A stretch of DNA of 64,000 nucleotides. It comes from Fusibacter bizertensis. Lineage in GTDB: Bacteria > Bacillota > Clostridia > Peptostreptococcales > Acidaminobacteraceae. The translations under genes were made by a program, and so were the position numbers. Positions 44,127 through 53,504 of the stretch are shown here, piece after piece (within the stretch, counting starts at the first letter, position 1; the number at the start of each line of letters is the position of its first letter). The stretch covers positions 1-64,000 of the forward strand of contig NZ_JARYZI010000008.1 in the NCBI RefSeq assembly GCF_029914245.1, given 5' to 3'. Under the pieces are notes generated by a model, which did not search any database, was not told the origin of the DNA, and worked only from the letters and a program-made list of their open reading frames with translations.

Positions 44127-45062
44127 GTGCCATTAGTAAATACCAAAGAAATGTTTAAAAAAGCCTATGAAGGCGGATACGCTGTAGGTGCATTTAACGT
44201 AAACAACATGGAAATTATCCAAGGAATCGTTAAAGCTGCAGCTGAAACAAAATCTCCACTTATTCTTCAAGTATCTTCAGGCGCTAGAAAATATGCTAGC
44301 CCAGCTTACCTTACTAAACTTGTAGAAGCAGCTCTTATTGAGCATCCAGAAGTTGAAATCGCTTTACACCTTGATCATGGTGACGATTTCGAAATTTGTA
44401 AGCAATGTATCGATGACGGTTTTACTTCAGTTATGATCGATGGTTCACATCACTCATATGAAGAAAACGTTGCGCTTACTAAAAAAGTGGTTGAATATGC
44501 ACACTCTAAAGGTGTTGTTGTAGAAGCTGAGTTAGGTAGATTAGCTGGTATCGAAGATGCTGTTAATGTATCTGCTGAAGATGCTACTTACACAGACCCT
44601 GATCAAGCAGTTGATTTCGTAACTAGAACTGGTTGTGACTCACTTGCTATCGCTATTGGTACAAGCCATGGCGCTTACAAGTTTGCTGCTGATTCAGATC
44701 CTAAACTTGACATTGAACGTCTTAAAAAGATTTCTACATTATTACCTGGCTTCCCACTTGTATTACATGGCGCATCTTCAGTTATCCCTGAGTATGTTGA
44801 AATGTGTAACGAGTACGGCGGTCAATTAGTAGATGCTAAAGGATGTCCAGAAGATCAACTTAGAGAATCTGCTAGATACGGTATCTGCAAAATCAACATC
44901 GATTCAGATTTAAGATTAGCTTTAACTGGTACAATCCGTAAGCAATTTGCGCTTGACCCAGGTAATTTCGATCCAAGAAAATATTTAGCTCCTGCTAGAG
45001 AAGCTATCTACGGAATGGTTAAACACAAAATTATCAACGTATTAGGTAGTGATCAAAAATAA
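44127..45062 (+). CDS. fba: Class II fructose-1,6-bisphosphate aldolase
   Basis: 311 residues. It splits fructose-1,6-bisphosphate into dihydroxyacetone phosphate and glyceraldehyde-3-phosphate in glycolysis. Zinc ligands and active site are seen in HLDHGDDFEICKQCIDDG, the neighbouring VMIDGSHHSYEEN and EAELGRLAG, then GTSHGAYK and LHGASSVI. Length and sequence fit the class IIB group. The start is a GTG at 44127 with GGAGTG six bases upstream; the longer ATG at 44091 lacks one. Codons are the most biased in the window, as expected for a highly expressed gene. A strong terminator follows. Confidence 0.92.
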   Translation: MPLVNTKEMFKKAYEGGYAVGAFNVNNMEIIQGIVKAAAETKSPLILQVSSGARKYASPAYLTKLVEAALIEHPEVEIALHLDHGDDFEICKQCIDDGFTSVMIDGSHHSYEENVALTKKVVEYAHSKGVVVEAELGRLAGIEDAVNVSAEDATYTDPDQAVDFVTRTGCDSLAIAIGTSHGAYKFAADSDPKLDIERLKKISTLLPGFPLVLHGASSVIPEYVEMCNEYGGQLVDAKGCPEDQLRESARYGICKINIDSDLRLALTGTIRKQFALDPGNFDPRKYLAPAREAIYGMVKHKIINVLGSDQK

Positions 45063-45080
45063 ATAAAAAATGCTGATAGG

Positions 45081-45115
45081 AAGACCTTTGGTGACAAAGG
45101 TCTTTCTGTTTTTTT
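45081..45115 (+). terminator. rho-independent terminator after fba
   Basis: Perfect 10-bp stem AAGACCTTTG (45081-45090) with CAAAGGTCTT (45095-45104), loop GTGA, then a run of seven T at 45109-45115. Confidence 0.9.
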
Positions 45116-45126
45116 GCCATAGAAAG

Positions 45127-45371
45127 GGGCAAGCGCACTAAAAAGAAGTTGTTCCGCTAGGTCCTCGCCTTTCAGGCTGCGGATTCGCTCTCAACTTCTT
45201 TTTAGTGCACTTGCCCTAGTATGCCATAAATACAGATGACGCTTTGTTGGTGGGGTTGTTCCGCTAGGTCCTCGCCTTTCAGGCTGCGGATTCGCTCTCA
45301 ACTTCTTTTTAGTGCGCTTGCCCTAGCATGTCATAAATACAGATGACGCTTTGTAGGTGGGGGTGCTCCGC
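45127..45371. repeat. 107-bp tandem repeat with a 25-bp hairpin arm
   Basis: Two copies (45148-45254 and 45255-45361, four differences) plus the beginning of a third at 45362. Each contains CTAGGTCCTCGCCTTTCAGG and CAACTTCTTTTTAGTGC. A 25-base arm at 45127-45151 is the reverse complement of 45192-45216 (24 of 25) and of 45299-45323 (25 of 25), so it can pair with either repeat. No ORF or known mobile element is present; GC content is above the local average. Confidence 0.8.
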
Positions 45372-46511
45372 TTACTCCACAAACCCATCCGTTGTAGGAG
45401 TGCCCTCAAATAAATTGCCGGGAGAGCGGTAGTACATCCTCGTTACTGAGCCATCTGTTTTTGTGTAGTCAATCACAAAAACTTGGCCAATTTCTATCAG
45501 CATGGGGTAATTATCATATGGTAGTGAATCACCATTTCTAGGTTTATCCTTGAAGACGTCATAAGCATTTTCTAATCGCCAGAACTCACGTGATGCATAG
45601 TCTTTGAATCCGGTTAAGTCCTGCTTACCAAAATACAAAGCTTCAAATTCAGCATCACCTACTGTGATGTGATCTACTCGAATCGGTTCAATGTCTTTTG
45701 CAAGGCCACTTAGGTCCTCAGAATGGATCAATTCACCATAAACATCAACAAGCTGTTTAGCCATACATGGCACTGAATGGGTAAAATCCATTGCATCAAG
45801 ACCTGTATGCGCAGAGCCATAGATGCCCATGATATCAGTACCTTCTAGCTTTTCTAATTCTCTAATGAAATTTTTTGTCATTGTATTTTCACGGTATTTG
45901 TCATCGTCTCCGCCGTAATACTCTTTACCTTGTTCAATCGCTTCTAGTGTTAACTCATATTGATCTGTTTCTTGTAAACTATTGTCTTCAAGATACTTGA
46001 GATAACGTTTGCCAGTGGTGTCATACTGATGTCCCACATCTGTACCATGAAAGAACGTCTCAGGATATTTTGCCTTAAACGTCTTAAAATAGCTTAAAAC
46101 TTCAGGGGTTTGAGATAGAGTGCCCGACCAGTCTTGATAGATACCATCAAGAATTTCGTCGTTATCAGACTTCATCCATAGGTTTAACAATTCTCCTGTA
46201 TAATATGGCATTTCAATAAAAAGATGTCTCATCCCTTTATCTTCGTAATACCCCTTCCATAGTTCTAGCTCTCTATCTAGTATTTTCTCCACACTGTGTG
46301 ATTCGCCATAAAGATAGACTTGACCATCGAATTTAAACGACTCTAAATCGTCGATATTTTCTGCATCTTCAGTCGTTGCTTGAGTAGATTGATTTGTTTG
46401 CGCATCAGGTAGTGTCTTATCCAAATTAGCCTGAGATTCACCATCACACGCTGTCAAAACCATAAGTAGTATAGCCAGTACTGCTAATAAAGTATATCTA
46501 TTGCGTTTCAT
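45372..46511 (-). CDS. Lipoprotein with erythromycin-esterase/ChaN-TIKI-like fold
   Basis: 379 residues. Lipobox LTAC after a hydrophobic signal shows membrane anchoring, followed by a Thr/Asn/Gln-rich linker. The domain then reads YLYGESHSVEKILDRELELW, FIEMPYYTGELLNLWM and MGIYGSAHTG: the GExH, E and GxxH landmarks of the EreA/ChaN/TraB superfamily. Possible roles are hydrolysis or haem/metal binding; none is proven. ATG 46511 follows GAGGAGG by six bases. It is the last of three consecutive lipoprotein genes and abuts the tandem repeat. Confidence 0.65.
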   Translation of the reverse strand: MKRNRYTLLAVLAILLMVLTACDGESQANLDKTLPDAQTNQSTQATTEDAENIDDLESFKFDGQVYLYGESHSVEKILDRELELWKGYYEDKGMRHLFIEMPYYTGELLNLWMKSDNDEILDGIYQDWSGTLSQTPEVLSYFKTFKAKYPETFFHGTDVGHQYDTTGKRYLKYLEDNSLQETDQYELTLEAIEQGKEYYGGDDDKYRENTMTKNFIRELEKLEGTDIMGIYGSAHTGLDAMDFTHSVPCMAKQLVDVYGELIHSEDLSGLAKDIEPIRVDHITVGDAEFEALYFGKQDLTGFKDYASREFWRLENAYDVFKDKPRNGDSLPYDNYPMLIEIGQVFVIDYTKTDGSVTRMYYRSPGNLFEGTPTTDGFVE

Positions 46512-46537
46512 TTTTGACCTCCTCAAATTTGAATTAA

Positions 46538-48022
46538 TTATTCTTGAAACATCACCCAGTTATAAACATCAAAGGCGTCATAGGGTATCATTAAGTAAAA
46601 ATCATTGTTATCTTTCGTTGGAATGACAACCTCTAGAGCTGAGTTATAAAGAAAAAAAGTCATCTCCTCATAATTTTTATTAACTTCAGAAAATTCGTAT
46701 TGATCGTATAAGTCACACTGTTCTTTGATATTATCACGTATAATATCATTCACCATTGAAGCATCTACAAATAGATCCTCTAAATTTATAAGTTCACCCA
46801 TATCATTATAGAGTTCATTAGATTGAACGATTTCATACTCACCTGTGCTTTCTTTGTAGATTTGACTAGATAACTGGGTGTAAGGACCAATTTCTCTAGT
46901 TGAAATATAGATTTCGATAAAACTCCCCTCACTTGCTAAACTTTCACTTTTGACCCAACCCAGCAAATCATCGGCTAGAGCTTGTGCCCTCACCTTCATT
47001 TTACTTGTACCAAAATAAGTCGTAATCGTGTAATCGCCATTGGTTATCGTTCCATTTATGACCCCGTGATCAACCTCGCCTTGACGGCTCCAGCTTACTA
47101 ACATTCTTTTTTCTTTCTCGTCAAGGTAAAGAGACGAATTTTTATCCATGTATCGGTCCCCAATTGCTAATTGACCCTCAAATTCTGATAGGTTGATGCT
47201 GATTTCTACCGGGCTAAAATTAGATGCAAAGTGATCATCTCTTTCGTCAAATAAAATGGTAAGCGTATAATCATTTAGTAAAAAAGGTTGGTTTTCAGAA
47301 ATTGTATCAAAGGGTTTAACTAGGGTTAGTGGATTATAAAAATAATCTTCATGCACTTCATCTATCGCATTTTGTTTTCCCAATTCGTCTAATATGGCAT
47401 CATTAATTGCCTTTTTATAGTCAAACCCATCAACAAACAATGCACTTAGTGGTATATGCTTACCAGTATTTAAATCTATGTTTACAGTTCTTAGAACACT
47501 CATCCACGACATTTCCGAATAGTTGAAGTTTCCAGAGCCCCTGATACTAACGCTTAAAATATTGTTGTTATTAAAAGCAACATACGTAGAGATTTCTTTA
47601 TTCCAGATTGAAGTAGAATCTTCAAGCAGTGTACGAATTCCTCTGTAAGGGGCTATCGTTTCCGGCTTAAGTAATGACTGAACTTCTAAAATGCTATCTT
47701 CAATTATACTTTTCACTTTATTTTCTATCACTTTGTCCTTCAATCCTGAAAGCGATGCTAAGTGTTTCGTAAAACCATCTTCGTTTTGTTCTATATTTTC
47801 TATCGTTAAGTTATTGGGAACATAATAGAAAAAATTATCTGAAGATGTCACTGACTTTCCATAATCAGAATATTGAAAGCTAGTTTCTGGCGTTTCCATG
47901 TTTATGTCGATCTGATCAATTTTTGGCTTGGCACATCCGCTAAGTCCTAACCCAACAATTACAGCACAAAGAAATACGATTAGGATGCTATACCTAAGTT
48001 TCTTACTTTTGAACTTTGACAT
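46538..48022 (-). CDS. Lipoprotein with RsiV/DUF3298-like domain
   Basis: 494 residues with a signal peptide and lipobox LGLSGC. MSVLRTVNIDLNTGKHIPLS followed by LFVDGFDYKKAINDAILDEL fits the DUF3298 pattern seen at the C-terminus of RsiV-type anti-sigma proteins, and a second related unit seems present near the end (NDMGELINLEDLFVDASMVN). There is no anti-sigma helix. It may bind cell-wall fragments or lysozyme-like ligands; this is a guess by analogy with RsiV. ATG 48022 follows GGAGGAG and lies within the end of the PstS-like gene (20-base overlap). Confidence 0.65.
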   Translation of the reverse strand: MSKFKSKKLRYSILIVFLCAVIVGLGLSGCAKPKIDQIDINMETPETSFQYSDYGKSVTSSDNFFYYVPNNLTIENIEQNEDGFTKHLASLSGLKDKVIENKVKSIIEDSILEVQSLLKPETIAPYRGIRTLLEDSTSIWNKEISTYVAFNNNNILSVSIRGSGNFNYSEMSWMSVLRTVNIDLNTGKHIPLSALFVDGFDYKKAINDAILDELGKQNAIDEVHEDYFYNPLTLVKPFDTISENQPFLLNDYTLTILFDERDDHFASNFSPVEISINLSEFEGQLAIGDRYMDKNSSLYLDEKEKRMLVSWSRQGEVDHGVINGTITNGDYTITTYFGTSKMKVRAQALADDLLGWVKSESLASEGSFIEIYISTREIGPYTQLSSQIYKESTGEYEIVQSNELYNDMGELINLEDLFVDASMVNDIIRDNIKEQCDLYDQYEFSEVNKNYEEMTFFLYNSALEVVIPTKDNNDFYLMIPYDAFDVYNWVMFQE

Positions 48023-48923
48023 AGCCACTCTCCTCCATCAACTTTTGACCATCTTCCGACAAAATCCAGTCGATGATTTTCCTTACGTCGCTGTCTTTAG
48101 GAGAATCATTCCGTATCACTGCATAGTAAGCTGTGGTGTAAGGATAATCACCACTACTTATACTTGATGCTTCCGGATAAACACCATCTACTTCTAATAG
48201 CTTAACTGCATCATTTCCCCACATATCCGTAACGAAATAATAATAAGAATACCCCAGTGCACCCTGACCGTTTTCATAACTCGCTACAGCATCAATGAGC
48301 ATCCCCATCTCAGCGACTACTTGTTCCATAGGGGGTGACATCGGCTCAACATCTTTCATTACCATATTTAGGAATCCCGTCTGACTCCCTGAATTAACTG
48401 GTCTTTGATAAGGTATGATTTCTATATTATCTCCCCCCACTTCTGACCAGTTAGTGATCTCTCCAGCATAGATTTTTTGAATCTGATCTTGAGTTAAGCC
48501 ACTGACAGTATTCTCTTTATGTGTTAAAAATACAAATGCTTCACTAACTATAGGGACTATTTCTAGAACTACACCCTTTTCCTCAGCTAGTCGAAGCTCT
48601 TCTTCTGATGGAGCAGTTACAAAAATCAAATCTGCTTTTCCCTCGATGAGATTTACATAGGCTTGGTGCGTTTTGTTATGTAAAATATAGGGCCTTATGT
48701 TCTCTAATGTTTGGTTAGTAAGTGTTGCAGCGACTGCTTCAGATAGTGGTATGGTTACAGTTGAACCATCTACTTTGGGATACGACTCAATCTCGAAGAC
48801 TGGCGTACTTTTCCCGCAACCCGTCGCTTGAAACAAAATGAAAATAAACATTAAAAACATTAATACTTTCTGACTGCTCCATTTCCATAGCCGTTCTTCA
48901 TTCTTTTGATTACTAAAAATCAT
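48003..48923 (-). CDS. PstS-like phosphate-binding lipoprotein
   Basis: 306 residues. Signal peptide with lipobox FQATGC. The fold marks of PstS-type proteins are KVDGSTVTIPLSEAVAA at the start of the mature domain, GLTQDQIQKIYAGEITNWSE and RPVNSGSQTGFLNMVM, a phosphate-loop pattern. The usual DGSST is replaced by VDGSTVT. No pstCAB genes follow, so it may serve as a sensor rather than a transporter subunit. First of the three lipoprotein genes. Confidence 0.75.
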   Translation of the reverse strand: MIFSNQKNEERLWKWSSQKVLMFLMFIFILFQATGCGKSTPVFEIESYPKVDGSTVTIPLSEAVAATLTNQTLENIRPYILHNKTHQAYVNLIEGKADLIFVTAPSEEELRLAEEKGVVLEIVPIVSEAFVFLTHKENTVSGLTQDQIQKIYAGEITNWSEVGGDNIEIIPYQRPVNSGSQTGFLNMVMKDVEPMSPPMEQVVAEMGMLIDAVASYENGQGALGYSYYYFVTDMWGNDAVKLLEVDGVYPEASSISSGDYPYTTAYYAVIRNDSPKDSDVRKIIDWILSEDGQKLMEESGYVKVQK

Positions 48924-49135
48924 CTGTTACCTCCCCTTTAAGTAATTCTATACAAACCTCTTTTTACTCTTGTCTGATTTAATCAAAATAGCCATCTTAT
49001 TATCCCTTTAAAATACTCGACTTATATACTTAAAATATCACAAGAAGATTGAAATTTGATTAGAGAATCCTTAAAGTAAAAAGTGATAATACATTTCGAA
49101 TCTACGAAGAATATCATCACTTTAACTTATTTCTC

Positions 49136-51040
49136 TTATTTCTTAAGTCCAATCTCATATTTCTTTGCTTTTTCATAGAAAACAGATCTTGAAATTTCAA
49201 GGGTTTCGATGGTTTTTTTGATATCATAGCCCGTTTCATCAAGGATCTTTGTGATTTGCTTGCGCTCCGCCTCTTCAATAGTACTTTTTAAAGTTTGATG
49301 CTGTGTATTGATCCTTACAGGCGAAGATAAAATGATATCTTCTGCCTCTATCATCTTACTTTCAGACAGATTATATGCAAGTTCAAGTACATTCTCAAGC
49401 TCTCTGACATTTCCAGGCCAATGATAACCTAGTAACATCGCCATCGCTTCGCCGCTGATATCCTTTGATGTCATCTCCATTGATTCTGTAATCTTCATGG
49501 ATATGGAATCAATCAGTGAATAAAGATCAGCTTTTCGCTCTCTTAGAGGTGCTACATGTATAGGAAAAGCACTGATTCTATAATATAGGTCTTCTCTAAA
49601 AATTCTATTTTCAATTTCCGAGTGCAAATCTTTGTTGGTTGCTGCTATGATTCTGACGTCAACCTTAGTCGGCTTCGTTGCACCAACTTTATAAAAGGAT
49701 TTACTTTGTAAGACTTGAAGTAGCTTCACTTGCATGTTTTGTGGCAACTCTCCAATTTCATCTAAAAAGAGTGTGCCACCATCTGCCATTTCAAAGAGTC
49801 CTATTTTTCCACTTTTTTCTGCACCTGTAAAAGCGCCTTTGACATAACCAAAGAGTTCACTTTCAAAGAGCTGGTGAGGGATGGCGGTACAATTCACACT
49901 TACAAATGGTGTTTTTTCGGATTTTTGTCCTAATTTATGGATTTTATAGGCAATTAAAGTTTTCCCTGTGCCACTTTCCCCTGTAATTAAAACAGTACTT
50001 TTAGTTTTAGCTGCTTTTTCTATAAGAAAATTGATGCGTTGAATTGCATTTGAATTACCTGTAATTCCAGTAGCACCCACAGAATTTTTGTGAATTTTGG
50101 AAACAAAAAGTTGCTGCGTTGTTTTTTCAAGCATTGCAATCAGTTGATTTCTCTGTCTTATCAATTCATTGGCATCAGATAAGTCTATCATTTTAACCAT
50201 TATAAGTTTCGAGTCCTCTAACTTCTCGGCCCCACAAAGGGTCGGTCTTTGATTAATTTCTACATATGTGTAATCGATTTTGTCTACTTCATCTAATTGA
50301 CACTGCTCTACCATCTTAAAAAGCAATTCACTTTTGAGCACATGCGCCATTGGCTTATCAATTACACTGCAATCTTGAGCCTTTACATCACTTGACACTG
50401 GCCCTTGGTGCATATCGTGCTTGGTTACATCTGAAATTATACCTTTCGCTCTAAATGGCATACCCCTTAATAGCTCCGAGACGGTCTCATTTCTTACACT
50501 ATAGCCCCTATCTTGATAAAACTTTAAACGGTCTAGATGGAGATCAAAAATAACCATATGCCCTATTGCGATTGCATAATTCATCAGATAAGACGTTTCA
50601 TCTATTTTAATAAGTACTTCTTTTTCCTTTAGGTTAATTGAGGTAGAGATCTTGTGCTTTTTCACCATCGTTTCAAAGATTAAGTGATCACTATGCGTTT
50701 TGTTTTTCCAAACTTTAAGTTCACCTTTTGACTTTGGATCGTCATAGATCCCCACTGCTACAAAAGCATCATCGTACGCAAGTTCATCTGTATTGATCCC
50801 TATTCTTTCTAAGTGTGCCACATCAAGTCCGCCGTCGTCGTACCCAAGCCTATTGTCTACGATGACGACTAGATCTCCACTTCTAAGTTTTCCGCTCTCA
50901 TGAGGGACTACAGGCTTTATATCCACACCCGTCAATAGTCGCGCTTTTTCGTTAAACATTTTTATGATACCGTTTTCATCGATAATTAACACACCTTCGT
51001 CAACAGCATCTATAATTTTTATAAATTGGGTTGAATTCAT
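49136..51040 (-). CDS. Sigma-54-dependent enhancer-binding transcriptional activator
   Basis: 634 residues. A PAS-like N-terminus (IKIIDAVDEGVLIIDENGII) is followed by a region of about 250 residues of unknown fold, then the AAA+ domain with Walker A GESGTGKT (354-361), the sigma-54 contact loop GAFTGA (402-407) and GGTLFLDEIGELP (Walker B), and a Fis-type helix-turn-helix at the end (DIKKTIETLEISRSVFYEKA). ATG 51040 was chosen over 51145 because AAGGAG precedes it and the PAS domain begins there. It lies divergent from a -24/-12 promoter in front of ldcA-lysA, its most likely target. The sensed signal is unknown. Confidence 0.9.
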   Translation of the reverse strand: MNSTQFIKIIDAVDEGVLIIDENGIIKMFNEKARLLTGVDIKPVVPHESGKLRSGDLVVIVDNRLGYDDGGLDVAHLERIGINTDELAYDDAFVAVGIYDDPKSKGELKVWKNKTHSDHLIFETMVKKHKISTSINLKEKEVLIKIDETSYLMNYAIAIGHMVIFDLHLDRLKFYQDRGYSVRNETVSELLRGMPFRAKGIISDVTKHDMHQGPVSSDVKAQDCSVIDKPMAHVLKSELLFKMVEQCQLDEVDKIDYTYVEINQRPTLCGAEKLEDSKLIMVKMIDLSDANELIRQRNQLIAMLEKTTQQLFVSKIHKNSVGATGITGNSNAIQRINFLIEKAAKTKSTVLITGESGTGKTLIAYKIHKLGQKSEKTPFVSVNCTAIPHQLFESELFGYVKGAFTGAEKSGKIGLFEMADGGTLFLDEIGELPQNMQVKLLQVLQSKSFYKVGATKPTKVDVRIIAATNKDLHSEIENRIFREDLYYRISAFPIHVAPLRERKADLYSLIDSISMKITESMEMTSKDISGEAMAMLLGYHWPGNVRELENVLELAYNLSESKMIEAEDIILSSPVRINTQHQTLKSTIEEAERKQITKILDETGYDIKKTIETLEISRSVFYEKAKKYEIGLKK

Positions 51041-51090
51041 CTTAAGCTCCTTGTATGATTTGTGTAGATTATAACATAGAAAAAAACGCA

Positions 51091-51107
51091 TTGGCACGGT
51101 TATTGCA
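51091..51107 (+). promoter_or_regulatory. Sigma-54 (-24/-12) promoter of ldcA-lysA
   Basis: TTGGCACGGTTATTGCA matches the sigma-54 consensus TGGCACG-N4-TTGCW perfectly. It faces the ldcA-like gene, placing the start of transcription near 51119 and leaving a 60-base leader. The divergent neighbour is an enhancer-binding protein with an intact GAFTGA loop. Confidence 0.85.
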
Positions 51108-51178
51108 AATAATATCATAAGGTATAGTACATACAAACCCTTCATCTATGATAAAATATACTAAATTGAGGTACGCAT

Positions 51179-52144
51179 ATGATTAAACCTAAAAAACTTA
51201 AAATTGGTGACACCGTTGCAGTGATCGCAACATCATCGCCCGCTGATCCCAAGCGGGTATCAATGGCGGAAAAAGGGCTAAAAGCACTTGGATTAAATCC
51301 AGTATTTTATCCATCATGTTATGCAAGTCACGGTCATCTATCGGGAACTGATGAGATCAGGCTAAAAGATCTACATGATGCCTTTCAAAACACCGACCAT
51401 AAAGGGATTATCTGTTTAAAAGGCGGTGCTGGCGCAATGCGGCTGCTAGATAAAATCAATTATGATCTTGTGAGAAATCATCCAAAACTGTTTGTAGGTT
51501 TTAGTGATGTCACTGCCTTACATCTAGCCTTTGCTGCAAAGTGTAACCTAACAACGGTTCACGGACCTATGGCACTATCTGAGATGTTTCAGTATGAGGA
51601 TGGCGAAGTGAAACTTGATCAGTTCACCTTAGCATCGTTTCAAAAGGCAATATTCGAAAGTGCACCGATGGGAAAAATTGAAAATCCTGAAGGCTTTGAA
51701 GTCCAGTCACTCGTTGGCGGAACGACTTCCGGACCAATCATCGGAGGAAATTTATCGCTAATTGCTGCAACTTTAGGCACGCCATACGAAATTGATACAC
51801 GTGGTAAAATATTATTTCTTGAAGAAACACATGAACCTTTCTATGTCATAGATCGACTTTTGACAGCGCTTGCACTTGCTGGAAAGTTTAAAGACTGTAA
51901 TGGGATCGTGCTAGGCACTTGGACTGGCTGTCGCGCTGAAGAAAAGAAGAGTTACAAGGGAAAAGACTTATCACTTGATATGATCATCGATGAAGTCATC
52001 ACCCCATACGGTAAGCCCATGATCAATGGACTCTACGCAGGTCACAATTTCCCGCAGATTTCTCTGCCACTTGGGGTAAATGTTACACTTGATGCCAAAA
52101 ATGGCACACTTTATTATAATGAGTCACACTTCGATACAAATTAA
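51179..52144 (+). CDS. LD-carboxypeptidase (peptidase family S66, LdcA-like)
   Basis: 321 residues. It should cut the L,D bond releasing the terminal D-Ala from murein tetrapeptides during cell-wall recycling. GGAGAMRLLDKI, VGFSDVTALHLAF (nucleophilic Ser in GxSD), LFLEETHEPFYVIDRLL (Glu) and YAGHNFPQISLPLGV (His) match the Ser-Glu-His triad of S66 enzymes. Microcin-immunity (MccF-like) activity is an alternative within the family. There is no signal peptide, so it acts in the cytoplasm. First gene after the sigma-54 promoter. Confidence 0.85.
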   Translation: MIKPKKLKIGDTVAVIATSSPADPKRVSMAEKGLKALGLNPVFYPSCYASHGHLSGTDEIRLKDLHDAFQNTDHKGIICLKGGAGAMRLLDKINYDLVRNHPKLFVGFSDVTALHLAFAAKCNLTTVHGPMALSEMFQYEDGEVKLDQFTLASFQKAIFESAPMGKIENPEGFEVQSLVGGTTSGPIIGGNLSLIAATLGTPYEIDTRGKILFLEETHEPFYVIDRLLTALALAGKFKDCNGIVLGTWTGCRAEEKKSYKGKDLSLDMIIDEVITPYGKPMINGLYAGHNFPQISLPLGVNVTLDAKNGTLYYNESHFDTN

Positions 52145-52202
52145 CTATAAAATACACAATTATAATTATCTTGATTATGAAGTATCAATAAAAGGAGCCC
52201 TT

Positions 52203-53480
52203 ATGTTTAACATTAAAAATCACGAATTATATATCGACCAAGTAGCTGTCACATCACTTGCAAAAAAATATGGAACACCCCTTTATGTCTACTCTGAAAA
52301 CAAAATCATAGAGCAACTTGACACCATCAAGAGCGCATTTTTAGACAAATATCCAGATACACATGCTGCCTTTGCTTGCAAAGCCTTTTGTACCAAGTAC
52401 ATGTGCAGACTCCTTGAAAAAGAAGGTTTCTGGCTTGATGTTGTCAGTGGTGGAGAACTATATACTGCTATTAAAAGTGATTTCCCAGCTGATAGAATTG
52501 AATTTAACGGCAACAACAAAAGCGATGAAGAACTCATCATGGCACTTGATTATGGGATTAATAGATTTGTCGTAGATAATGCCTCTGAACTTTACCACCT
52601 TGAAAAGCTTTGTATCGATAAATCCGTAAAAGCAAATGTACTTTTTAGGATTACACCTGAAGTTTCTGCCAATACGCATGATTTTATCTCAACTGGTAAA
52701 AAAGACTCTAAATTTGGCATACCACTTGATGACGCTATTCTTTATCCGCTTATAGAAGCTGCCATTAAATCGGATGTTGTCCATTTCTTAGGCTTCCATT
52801 TTCACGTAGGCTCACAGCTTCACGAATCAAACACACATCTAAGTGCACTTGAAGTTATTTTAAAATTGATTTTAAATACAAAAGAGCGCTTTAACTATAC
52901 TATCTCTGATTTTAACCTCGGTGGCGGTTTCGGTATCAAATATACCGATGCAGATCATCCAATTGCTCTCACGGAATTTATCAAGCCTCTAATGCATAGA
53001 CTCGATACTTTTTGCGCTTCACATGAGATTAAAAGACCCCACGTGTCCATGGAACCAGGTAGATATATCGTTGGTGAAGCAGGTATACAACTCTATACTA
53101 TAGGCAATATCAAAGTGATTCCAGAAGTGAAGACATACGCCTCTATCGATGGGGGCATGACTGATAATGTCCGCCCAGGTCTATACGGTGCTAAATACCA
53201 TGCACTGATTGCAAATAAAGCTGATCTTGAAAAAGATACACTATTGGACATAAGCGGTAAGTGCTGTGAATCGACAGATATCTTAATAAAAGGCTTATCA
53301 GTTCCAAGCCCCGAGCGTGGCGATATCTTAACCGTCTTTTCTACAGGGGCTTATGGTTATTCCATGGCTAACAATTACAACAAGCTACAGATTCCTGCAG
53401 TAGTAGTTGTCAAAGCAGATGAGCATGAACTCATCGTTAGACGTCAGTCTTATGATGAGATGATTGAAAGAGAAGTTTAG
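52203..53480 (+). CDS. lysA: Diaminopimelate decarboxylase
   Basis: 425 residues. A fold-type III PLP enzyme that converts meso-diaminopimelate to L-lysine and CO2. PLP lysine is in AFACKAF, and GFHFHVGSQ, LGGGFGIKY, EPGRYIVGEAG and the cross-subunit GKCCESTDIL match family landmarks. ATG 52203 has AAGGAG upstream; a longer reading from 52080 would overlap the S66 gene and lacks a site. Together with the S66 carboxypeptidase and the sigma-54 promoter it suggests inducible use of peptidoglycan-derived DAP; that is inference. Confidence 0.92.
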   Translation: MFNIKNHELYIDQVAVTSLAKKYGTPLYVYSENKIIEQLDTIKSAFLDKYPDTHAAFACKAFCTKYMCRLLEKEGFWLDVVSGGELYTAIKSDFPADRIEFNGNNKSDEELIMALDYGINRFVVDNASELYHLEKLCIDKSVKANVLFRITPEVSANTHDFISTGKKDSKFGIPLDDAILYPLIEAAIKSDVVHFLGFHFHVGSQLHESNTHLSALEVILKLILNTKERFNYTISDFNLGGGFGIKYTDADHPIALTEFIKPLMHRLDTFCASHEIKRPHVSMEPGRYIVGEAGIQLYTIGNIKVIPEVKTYASIDGGMTDNVRPGLYGAKYHALIANKADLEKDTLLDISGKCCESTDILIKGLSVPSPERGDILTVFSTGAYGYSMANNYNKLQIPAVVVVKADEHELIVRRQSYDEMIEREV

Positions 53481-53504
53481 TTCCTGCTGTAGATAACATT
53501 AAGT

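Noticed and set aside
45127-45371. Possible CRISPR array
   Set aside because: Only two units of 107 bp with no unique spacers; the repeat is continuous and internally hairpinned.
51041-51145. N-terminal extension of the sigma-54 activator to 51145
   Set aside because: It would run through the divergent -24/-12 promoter, lacks a ribosome binding site, and the PAS domain begins at 51040.
52080-52202. lysA start at 52080
   Set aside because: Would overlap the S66 peptidase gene out of frame; ATG 52203 has a good ribosome binding site and the usual family N-terminus.
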